A stretch of 64,000 nt of DNA from Calendula officinalis (taxonomy: Eukaryota; Streptophyta; Magnoliopsida; Asterales; Asteraceae): assembly GCA_963853835.1 (NCBI GenBank), contig OY970820.1, positions 20,019,873 through 20,083,872 of the forward strand, read 5' to 3'. Each line of letters starts with the position of its first letter. The stretch's first letter is position 1. The notes below the pieces were generated by a model, which did no database searches, was not told the origin of the DNA, and saw only the letters and a program-made list of their open reading frames with translations. The position numbers and the translations under genes were made by a program. This document shows, piece by piece, positions 37,153-47,071 of the stretch.

Positions 37153-40100
37153 TGTGACAACCCTCGCAATCAGGTATCTGACCTGACACTTATCGAAACT
37201 TATTCTTGTTTTAGTGCAATCATAACATTCATTGTTGCATTTAAGTCTAGTAAAAACATGCATCGTGTCATTAGTGCACATCATTATTTAGACACATGTC
37301 AGTTGTCTACATTTTTGGTACGGTTAAACGATAATTTAGCGAGTTGGTGACTCAAAGTAAACTCAAACCGAACCCAAAATTATAAAATTTTATAATTTTA
37401 TAACTATAACTATACGCGATTTAATATACAATTTAACAACAATTAAATCTTTGGTACGTCACGAAAATAGTGAAAGTAACTAAAATATAATTCTGAAGAA
37501 ACATATTCTTACCTGTAAATGACCGCAGTCAAAAATCAAGTAAAACCCCGGTGAAAAGATTATACCAAACAAATTAGTATTGTTAAATTACACCTTCTAA
37601 AATAATTTAAAGAAATCTTTTATTTTCTTCACATGTTGCGCATGTGCCAGTATCAACAAATAAGCAAAGTAAATGAGTTTTAAAAACTCATCTTATCTTC
37701 TACTCGTTCATGTGCACGTCTACATTCCCCATGCACAACTACCTGATTTCTATGGATAATCGGAGACTTTTGTGATTTTATAAACATTACTCATCACATG
37801 GTTAATATCATCTTATTATATTCAGTTTAACCACTCACATCTGATCATCTTGATCCTCACGAAAATTCACCCTAAAAACCTCTCAGTCACTCACGTCTTC
37901 TCACTCAAAATCACAACCAATAAACCACCACTTCTCTTAGTTTTTCCGGTGACACAAGAACTACCCACCTATTTCAGTCTCTTGCGATCAAGCAAAGATT
38001 TCGACTCCTTTGCACGCACGATCAGGCAAAAAACAGAAGCATTTTACGGCCACGTTTGCTTCTCCGGCAATCAGCATTCTTTCCGACGACACCAACGAGC
38101 TCGACAGCGTACTCCTCTCTCTCGAGTACTCTCTCTAAACGCACAGGTAATCTCCCACTCTCTTTTCAATTCTATGTTCGAATGTATACGTTGGTGTGAA
38201 AATGGAAGTCTCGATGTTTTCCGGCGAGGCCTCATTCGTCTCTGCCGTCAAAACCCAAACACACGCAAGTGTATTTGGTGTGTGTGTGTGTGTGTTTCTG
38301 TGCTTACCGATCGGTGTGTCTCGGTGATGCGTTTCCGACTTCGGTAGTCCACACACACGGTGTGCGTGTGCATGTGCACTTGTCTCTGTGCCGGCGTTCA
38401 CTTTCCTGTCGCCGGTAAGTAACTTTCGGTCACTGGTGTTTTCTTTTGATCGCTCGTGGCCATTATCAGTGGATTAGGCCCCGTTATTTAAAGCCCAACT
38501 GATTCCCTCTAGTCCAGTACAATCTCGAGCCCAATATCTATTATAAACCATATTCCTTTTAATTAGTAAGTGAGTCAAACCCAGCAGACACAAAAGTATA
38601 AGACCAATCCATTTGATGAAATTAAAAGTCAGTGAAACGTTTTCTTTTACATAAAATGGTTATTTGAAAACTCCATTTAAATGTTTATAAATTAGTTATA
38701 TAATAATTATTTTAACGTCAACTTTATATTAACTAATCTAAAATAATTGAATTTATACATGAACTTAATAACATATCTGAAATACGAGACCAACTTCATT
38801 GAGTCACCAACGTATCGCTCGAGTAAATTTCTATTTTTGTGAATCATTTGCGTCATTTAGCATATACGAGTCATTAGACCGTCACTCATTTAATTATTTC
38901 TATACATATAGGAAGCTAGTGTCCTTTGGTTGGACACAACATCTCACTATTTGAGTCTTTTAAGGCATTGCACCAGGTGAGTTCACAACCCCACTTTTTA
39001 CTGCATTTTATTTACTGTTTTACAACTTTGGGGTGAAAAATATAACAACTACTTTTATAAAAATCTATTTGTGATTATGAATTCACAACCTCTCGTTTAC
39101 TACTATACGTTTTAACTATTTCACTTTTGAGTGAAAAACATAACAACTATTTTATAAACGTTTAGAACATTTTTAAACGTTTACTATATCGTGATGGAAA
39201 CTATTTTTGGAAACTAGACAACGAATCCTTATGCTTGGACTAAGTTTAGAGGTACATGGAAGTGCGTATATGTTACCTACATAATCATTAGCTAGTTGCG
39301 ACTAGGCCCTGGATATGCAAATAGTACTATTGGCGGAGACCTACCCTCCCACGATTTGATCATTTATCGGTATTTACCGACCACGAGGAGTGCATATCTA
39401 GCACGTTTAAGGTTGTTGTTTTGGTTATGGACTTAGGGTCAGCATTTTAACTCAAAGGTGTAGCTAACCTGTTGGGGGATCACCGTCACTTATGTTTCTA
39501 CTACTGCTCTCGGAGCAGGCCAATTTTAACATTTATATCATCACACTATTTTTGCAATATATGGCATACGAAAACTATTATTTTTACTAACGTGAGTAAA
39601 ATCATACTACTGCTCTCGGAGCAGGTCATTATTAACATTTATATCATCACACTATTTTTGCTAACGGTGACATACGAAAACCATTGTTTCTACCACTACT
39701 ACTGCTTTTGAGCAGACTATTTTAAACGTTTTATACCATCAAACTATTTTTGCGATGAATGGCATACGAAAATGATTATTTTTACGACTGCTTTTGAGCA
39801 GACGATTTATAACGGTTATATCATCAAACTACTTTTGCCATGAATGACATACAAAAACTATGGAACTATTTGAACTCAATAAAACCTGTGAATTCACTCA
39901 ACAATTTTGTTGATACTTTTACTTATGTTTTTCAGGTATCTAAGATAAGCGTTGAGTCGCATGCATTGGAGTCAAGCTTTCATTTTGTAAAGATGTCACC
40001 TCCTAATTTTAGTTAAAAACTATGTTTTGGTTCAACTACTTTGGTTACATTAAATATTGGTGACATTACTTTTTATCAAACATTTGTTGTTTACGATAAT

Positions 40101-40170
40101 CATATGCTATGTATACTCATGATAGTTACACGCCCGTTCTTCCGCAAACCACATTTGGCGGGGTGTGACA
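37153..40170 (+). mobile_element. Solo LTR, 3018 bp, copy B (probably Ty3/gypsy)
   Basis: Starts TGTGACAACCC and ends GGGGTGTGACA, flanked by AATGT duplications (37148-37152 and 40171-40175). No internal coding region. Between 39490 and 39850 it has four copies of a block with CTACTGCT(C/T)(T/C)CGGAGCAGG or CTGCTTTTGAGCAG, about 75-120 bp apart. It interrupts the Copia RNase H between the SDYGG and KSTTGG motifs. Confidence 0.8.
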
Positions 40171-40604
40171 AATGTCAAGATAGAAAGTCCACTACTGGTG
40201 GATGTCAATTCTTTGGATCAAGACTGGTGTCATGGCAATGTAAGAAACAAACAAATGTATCAACATCAACTGCTGAAGCAGAGTATGTAGCTGCATCTGC
40301 TTGTTGTGCTCAAGTACTCTGGATTCAAAACCAGCTTCTAGACTTTGGTATCTCTATCCTTAAAACTCCTATTTTTATTGATAATCAAAGTGCTATTAGT
40401 GTTGTGAACAACCCAATAAAACACTCTAAAACCAAACACATTGAAATAAGATTTCATTTTATAAGAGATTGCAATGAAAAGAAATTAATCAAAGTAGTTA
40501 AAATTCATACTGATGATCAATTAGCAGATCTTTTTACAACAGCATTTGATGTAGGAAGATTCAACTTCTTGGTTAGCAGTATTGGAATGATTTTGATAAA
40601 TTAA
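40171..40604 (+). pseudogene. Copia pol, part 2 (rest of RNase H)
   Basis: It resumes after the solo LTR with RKSTTGGCQFFGSRLVSWQ, STAEAEYVAAS and IKHSKTKHIEIRFHFIRD, the classic Copia RNase H C-half. It ends at a TAA at 40602-40604. Confidence 0.88.
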
Positions 40605-40660
40605 AATCTCACTTAAAATCATGTGTAAAGTTTTTGTTGTAAAAAGTTATTTATTTGTTT

Positions 40661-40935
40661 AGGTGTTTTACTACTGGTAGGTCTGTATTACTGGTGTGTA
40701 GGAATGTGCACAAAATACTACTGGTAGGACAATACTACTGGTGTGTATTAGGTCTACATAAATACTACTAGTAAGTCAGTACTACTGGTATTCACATATG
40801 CTACTGGTCTTGTGCGTTGGTGGTTACTACTGATGTCTACAGTTACTACTGATGTAAACATCCTTAGTTACTACTGATGTTCGTAGATACTACTGACTTT
40901 TTCTTACTGACATCTAATTTACTACTGGTATTTCA
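40661..40935 (+). repeat. TACTACTGRT cluster between pol and ORF3
   Basis: About fourteen copies of (A/T)TACTACTGRT or close variants lie in 275 bp of non-coding DNA, starting near 40671. The cluster ends about 90 bp before an internal TATA box. Confidence 0.9.
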
Positions 40936-41026
40936 CGACAAAATTACCAAACTAACCCCCATGAAAATAACCGTTACGTTATGATTCGAAGGGCAATTTA
41001 GTCGTTTTGCAGGTTAAATCGAAAGA

Positions 41027-41099
41027 TATAAAAGGCGGCAGTCGATTAGTTTAGCATTATCTTCACTTCGATTTGCTAAATCCTCTCGATAAACCCTAA
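41027..41099 (+). promoter_or_regulatory. Putative internal promoter and leader of ORF3
   Basis: TATAAAAGG at 41027-41035 is followed by a leader with a telo-box AAACCCTAA (41091-41099) and then AACAATGG at 41183-41190, a strong plant start context. Promoter activity is inferred. Confidence 0.5.
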
Positions 41100-41185
41100 C
41101 TTACGATCAAAAACCTTGCACCAGTAACAAATATTCTTACTTGTTTCTCTCAAATCAAAAGATCAAAACATCAAAATCAACAACA

Positions 41186-44100
41186 ATGGTAACTCTACAA
41201 TCTCTCAATGTTCAAACAGATCTTAAATATTTAGAGTTCCACAATATGTGTGCGTTTTTACGCAATCCAGACGGAACAAAAGATTTTCGTCCGATAGTCA
41301 ATTTCTTAAAAAATTCTTACATAAAGTTTGCTCTAACTGTAAATCCGAGAGCATAGCAACAGCACTTGGTGGATTTCTGGACCAATGCTGAAAGAACAGA
41401 AGGTGCAACTGTGCCTATGATAAAATCATCGGTGGATGGAAAGACTATCACAATCACTGAACAATCGATTCGACACCATCTACAACTACATGATGATGCA
41501 GGTATGTTTACACTTCCTAAGGAATTCATTGCTGAAATTTTAAATAAAATGGGTTATGAGGGAAGACTTGACATAGTAACTTTTCAAAAAGGTCTTCTCT
41601 CCCCACAATGGAAATTTCTTGTATATACTATTCAGCATTGCATTTCTCCAAAAAGAAGTACTTGGAATGAGTTTAATAAGGCAATAGCCTCTGCTGTTGT
41701 CTGTTTATGCACAGACCAAGTATTTAATTTTTCATATATGATTTTTGAAGGTATGTTGGGAAATCTTAGTTCCTCAAAATTTTTAATGTATCCCATATTT
41801 CTTCAACATATTATAAATTGTGAATTGCAAAACTTGTCAACTCCCAAAAATATTTTTATCATTCCTGAGTTGAACAAGAAAGCTTTCTCAAATATGAGAA
41901 AACAATTTAAATTTTCGGGCAAGGAAACTCCTTTGTTTCCTAATATGATCAAAGATCAACCACAACTTGGAGAGGGTTCAATCATAGATACAACCCAAAT
42001 TGAACCTCAACCCACTCCATCACCCCCAAATGCAGCCCAAACACCACCCCAAATAGTCACTCAATCACCCACACATATAGAAGTCCTGAATGTGTCCAAG
42101 GAACTTGAAACAAATCTGCAGAGTGCTACTCTTCACTCTGTGGAAGACCTACCAAACAAAACCCAAAATATTTCCACAACTTATAAAAGGAAGAAAACTT
42201 CCTTCAAGGACACCAGGGGACAAATTGAGTCACACCCCAGGCTCCAAGAGTTGTCCTCCAAGGAGGAGAGAGGACATGAGGCGAGGGCTTTCACTACTGA
42301 TGCCCCAAAGGTGGGTGCACAGGACAGTGAAAACATAACTAAGACCCAGACCTCGGCAACTTTAAGTGATGACTCATTTGAGGAATTACTTAAAGGACCC
42401 CGGTGCCAAGAAACCACAAGGGGGGCACTTCTGCTTCTTCTAGGAAGAAGAGGGTGTCTAAACAACCCAATGAATCACCAAGAAGTGATGAGGGTAGATC
42501 TATGGATTTGATGGAAAGGATGGAAAACCTTAAAGCCAATGTACCAATCAGTGAGCCCGATGATCTTGCTAGATGGAGTGAGGGCAGTATTAAAACCAAA
42601 CAATTGACGGATAAAGTGGATTCTCTTGAATACACTGTACAAGATTGTCTTAAATATCTCACAAATCAAGGAAAAACAATAACAGTGATAAAGAAGCATA
42701 TTAATACAATCAACAAAAGGATGAGAATGTATGAACACAAGCTTCATCAACAGACCAAGATTATAAGAAAATTGAAAAAGAAGTTTGATCATAGTGAGGC
42801 TCCACCAGTTGAGCTCACTAAGGGGGAGAAGGACAATATTCAAACAATGATTGATGAATCAATTGCAGCAGCAACCTCTCTCCTCAATCTTAAAGAAACT
42901 GAAGTTGATGAAGGCCAAGAAAATGTTGAAGGCCCAGAAAACATGGATACTACTGATGTGCCTGCTACTGAAGAACATTCAGAAATACCAGTAGTAACTC
43001 CTACAACTGATATTATAGCAGTAGTAAATCCACAAGAGGAAATCATTGCAACAAATACTACTTATGCCCTATCAGTAGTAACTCCTGAAGTCACACCAGT
43101 AGTAACTACTTTGGTTACTACTGAAGAGGAAGAACTACAACTCCCAGAGTTAATTGAAAGGGAAAGACTTGTCATCATCTCCAAACCACCAACTCCTAAT
43201 CAACCACTTATCATACCTGACATTGATGATAATGTGAATTGGTTTGAGGTAGATGAATGTACACTTCCTCCACACCCTAAAATTTTATCAGAGGATCAAC
43301 TACACTTATTTTATCCAAAACTTCTGATTATGGGTGTACCTGATATGAAATACACTCCACCTCCACCATCTGCTTGTATTGGAAAAGGAAAGGAAATATA
43401 TGATGATGATTATCCAAACAGAGCATTAGGTCACCAAATGGTGAATAAAATCAATCATGTCAGATCTGAAAAACAATCTAGATGGAGGGTAAAACACAAG
43501 AAATTCTTGGAGAATGTGGAGATGTATCAAGCTCTTGAGGAGAAGAAGAAGAAGAAAGCTCAAGAAGCAGAAATACCTGTTCAAATAACAGATATCCAGT
43601 TAGAAGCTCAAAAAGCAGAATTCAAAAGACTCAGAAAAGTTGAAGAAGAACATATACAATGTCTTGAAGAACTGGTTTCTGAATGCAAAAGAACAAAAAA
43701 GTGAACTAACTGATGATGTGTTTGAACAAAAGACAAATATGATTGAGTTTCTCAAATCAAAAGGGCACAATGCAAAGTCATTTGGCAGGATGAAAATGAT
43801 AACAATTGTAGAAAAATACTGCACTGCCAAGAAGAAGGACTTAGCTGAACAAGAAGCTGAAGAAGCAAAGAAATCAAAAGCCCTAATTCCAATCAGTCCA
43901 ACATTAATCAAAACTGGTAGTACATCAATTACTGGTGAATCCTCAACTCCCCAATCAAAGAAGAGAAAGGCTGTTACTCAAGAACAAGAGTACTAAAAAG
44001 AAATCAAAAACAGAACAAATCATTCCTGTTCTTGAAGTACCAGTTGCTCCCTTGCAGAACAATCCAATCATCAATTGGAGGGTTATGCCTAACAATGTCA

Positions 44101-44612
44101 TAGAAATTATAAGGGAAGATAAAGTTGTACAAAGATTTATTGGATGGTTACCATTGATCAGTTCATGTTCAAGAAGTGATGTAATCAAGCTTCTGATCAT
44201 TGGAAAACCAGGAATGTCAAAGAAATCATGGAAAGAGTCTGGTGCTGGATATTTTACAAGAATGATAGATGCTGCATTTTATCCAGACAACTACCCAGAA
44301 TAATTTACAGATCCAGGAAATGTTTATGCTTGGAATGTGATTCCAACTGCCAATATGTACTTCTTTAAAAAATCAGGCAAAGTATGTGAGCTATACTTAT
44401 ATGAAAAAGAATATCCACATTCTGAAAAGACTATGTATCAGATATTCACAAATACAATGATGAAACCATATGATGCTGTTATGTTCCAGAACAAATTAAC
44501 TTATTTTACAAAGAGAAACAGCAAATACATCATTGCACAAAGACATCAACAGAATCAAAGAACGTTGGAGAAAAGAAAGAAAGAAGAAGAAGAACAAAAG
44601 AAACTTATGTGA
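41186..44612 (+). pseudogene. Copia ORF3 (env-position ORF), function unknown, frameshifted
   Basis: Reading starts at ATG 41186 (MVTLQSLNVQTDLKYLEF). It meets a TAG at 41354-41356, continues in pieces 41366-42511, 42403-43704, 43640-43996 and 43935-44303, and ends in 44337-44612. Frame changes lie between the pieces, so this copy is broken. The N-terminal ~250 residues look globular (VDFWTNAERTEGATVPMI, WKFLVYTIQHCISPKRSTWNEF), similar in style to the 'putative plant transposon protein' domain. Then comes a Pro/Thr-rich linker and long Lys/Glu-rich coiled-coil-like stretches. I see no signal peptide or convincing membrane anchor, so calling it envelope is not supported by the sequence. Confidence 0.65.
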
Positions 44613-44629
44613 TTGAAAGAGAATCAATA

Positions 44630-44644
44630 AGTTTAGGGGGAGAT
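44630..44644 (+). other. Polypurine tract of the Copia element
   Basis: TTTAGGGGGAGAT directly precedes the 3' LTR. Confidence 0.85.
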
Positions 44645-45285
44645 TGTTGGAACAAAATCACAGATTAACTTATTACTGATGCTGCAGTTAGTACTGATCA
44701 TAAGTTATTACTGATGATGACTATGGTTGATACTGATGGGGCAGAATTACTTAATACTGATGAGTTGATACTGGTGAAGACTGTAACTTAGTTACTACTG
44801 ATCAAGGCACAGAGTGAAGATATTACTGATCAATAGTAGTTACTACTGATGATGGTTTTGGACTTACTACTGGTCACCAGACTTACTACTGACGTTGCAT
44901 ATTTACTACTGTGATTAGTTTTACTACTGATACGCGTTTATGGAACATATCAAGTCCGAGATCTTCGCAGAAATAGTTATAGAATGTAATTCAATGTATA
45001 TCTTTATAATTCGGATGTAAATCAAGTCCTAGAATAACTAGGGTAAATAGTTAGGCTTCAAGGACTATTATAAATAGTTCCTTACGAATTGTAAACGTAC
45101 GTGTGTATTGTTAATCGATAATATACATTGAAGCTTTTTGTGAAACTGTGTTCTTAATATTTTCGCATATTGTTTTACAGTTCATTGTTCTTAATATATT
45201 GATATAGTGTTGATCCGCTGCAACTTCTATTATCAATTAGATCTAAAGGTGTTTATTAACTCTTCTTAGTTAATCGATCCTGACA
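44645..45285 (+). repeat. 3' LTR of the Copia element
   Basis: 641 bp. It differs from the 5' LTR at about 10 bases plus one 1-bp deletion. About half of the differences fall in TACTACTGRT words. Confidence 0.93.
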
Positions 45286-45474
45286 TTGAATAATGATTTA
45301 AACACTCTTTTAAGTGTCATATGAAACCCATAGAGATATATTATACATGTATAATATATAATATGTGATCAAATGCATTTGTTAATACAAAATATTTACT
45401 GCAATCCATAGACATATATTATACATCTCTTTTATTCATATGATGTCACCTTTTTTTTTCTTTTTTGAACGACA

Positions 45475-45762
45475 AATAATTTACTCCTATTTGTTCACAA
45501 CGGGACTTGAACCTATAATATATAGGTCATGAGCAACACCTTAATCCGTACCCCAATCAGTGGCGGATCCATGACCAAAGTTAACCGGGGCTTTCACAAA
45601 ACTTTAACCAGGGACCATATACAATTTTTACACTAATTTAATTTTATCAAAAAAATTTCCACATGGAAGTGTTCCACCAAGTGGGGGCCTTGGGCCCCCC
45701 TTTTTATGCATTGGATCCGCCAGTGACCTCAATACCACTAGGACACAAGCCTTGAGTGCAAT
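45475..45762 (-). mobile_element. tRNA-derived SINE split by a MITE
   Basis: On the minus strand a box A-like CCTAGTGGTATTGAGG lies near 45727-45745. A box B-like AGGTTCAAGTCCCG lies near 45505-45520. The two are separated by a 168-bp insertion. Removing it restores normal tRNA-like spacing. Confidence 0.5.
45558..45725. mobile_element. hAT-type MITE inserted in a SINE
   Basis: Terminal inverted repeats CA(G/C)TGGCGGATCCA, flanked by 8-bp duplications ACCCCAAT and ACCTCAAT (7 of 8 match). 168 bp, no coding. Confidence 0.65.
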
Positions 45763-46900
45763 TAATTGGTGATGTCACATATCATCAATTAATTGCACCT
45801 TGATCTCTTCATTTGTTAGATACATTTAATCATGTAACAATCCATCCATAATTAATTCCTCGAGTTAAAAGATGGGGAGAATGAAATAGACGTTTGATTT
45901 TCGAACACCCTTTTTGTTCGACCGTCTATATGTGTTGTCACGTTGCACTGTACAATCAAACATCACTTTTCAAAATAGTCTGTCGAATTGTAAACCTACA
46001 AGGTTTACCATTTGGCAAACCATCGCTTTCTTGTTGGAAAAACGAACTATACATGGAACACCGAAGCTATTTAGTTCCATCCTGCAATGTACAACCCAAG
46101 ATTCCAAACCTAAAGAATATTTGCCGAAAGAGGATAAATGGAAGATATGCAAAGCGTTACGGCTGGGTGAGATAAGTGATCGAGACAACAGAACCATCTT
46201 TGAGAAAACAAAAGCCTAATCGAGTGTTGATTCTTTTTAGCTTCTATATGATTGAACGTGTGTTTAAGGAATTACCTAATGAAGATGGTTTTTCTATTTG
46301 TTACAACTTAACTTAGTGGATACAAAGCAAAACTTCATAGGTCTAGCTAGCTACGCACTTGGAATCAAAAGATTTGGTGTCCAACACTACTTTTTGCACA
46401 CTTTATTCTCTAAATAATAAAGTGTGGTTTGGGACATAAAATGTTAAACTTTAGTGGCACCATATTTCCGGAAATCACTTGCCCAATTTTATCTTTACTT
46501 ATCTTTTGTTTTGATGTATACATTATATAAGTATATATTTTCGTAACTTGCGACAAATTTATATAAATATCGTCAGATTTTTTTATCGCGTAAAATTTTC
46601 GACGAAATCCAAGTATGAGGGTGGTTGACTGATTAGTGCTACGTGATAACGAATATGCCAAATGGGACAAACTCGCACGTGACATGGTCGATGTGTGGCT
46701 TGGAGATGTTTTAGGAGAACAATTAAAATGTACGGACATTATGCACGTAACATTATATAACCAACTTTCAATTCCTTCACCAATCTAACGTACTAGCTTT
46801 GTTCCATCTTACCCGTTTGTCTCTCTTTCTCTCTCTCTCTCTAAACAAATTTCTTTTATCGTTAATATAATTATTTTTTGAATCTGAAAATATAATTCTC
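45763..46900. other. Intergenic, no gene recognised
   Basis: An open stretch at 45914-46219 (plus) has ordinary composition but no family I know, and a rival frame overlaps it, so I do not call it. The last 150 bp are the probable promoter of the CCT gene: TTATATAACC near 46751 and a (CT)n run at 46821-46843 typical of plant leaders. Confidence 0.45.
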
Positions 46901-47008
46901 ATGGAGTTTTGGATGGTTTCAGACATATATTTGGAGCCTAGGTTTTCAGAAGCTGCAGGTTATGATATGATTCCGAATCTTGGTTGCTCCCACGACTCAT
47001 TTTGTTAG
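46901..47008 (+). other. Upstream ORF in the leader of the CCT gene
   Basis: ATG to TAG, 35 residues (MEFWMVSDIYLEPRF...), ending about 64 nt before the proposed start codon of the CCT protein. If this leader is transcribed, it would damp translation of the main ORF. An alternative is that part of it is an exon spliced at GCAG|GT near 46962, but that join reads into a stop. Confidence 0.45.
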
Positions 47009-47071
47009 CATCTTTTTTCGTTTTGATAAACGAGCAAGACATCATACATCGATCTGCCTGACCAACCTATT

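Larger units (their letters stand above)
30778..45285 (+). mobile_element. Copia LTR retrotransposon with third ORF (SIRE-like)
   Basis: It has 642- and 641-bp LTRs, a TTGAA target duplication (30773-30777 and 45286-45290), a PBS, a PPT, gag, pol in Copia order (protease, integrase, RT, RNase H) and a long ORF after pol. A Copia element with an extra 3' ORF fits the SIRE/Maximus lineage, although these LTRs are short for it. The LTRs differ at about 10 substitutions and one 1-bp indel, so it is young. It is nevertheless dead: there are stop codons and frameshifts in gag-pol and ORF3, and a solo LTR sits in RNase H. Confidence 0.9.

Noticed and set aside
37850..38401. 165-codon plus-strand frame and its minus-strand shadow
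   Set aside because: Lies inside a solo LTR; composition looks like leader and promoter DNA, not protein.
41186..44612. ORF3 as a retroviral-type envelope
   Set aside because: Position fits the so-called env-like ORF of SIRE elements, but no signal peptide, membrane anchor or cleavage site is visible.
45894..46219. Two overlapping plus-strand open frames of about 100 codons
   Set aside because: No known domain, no splice partners, and the frames compete; chance in AT-moderate DNA is likely.
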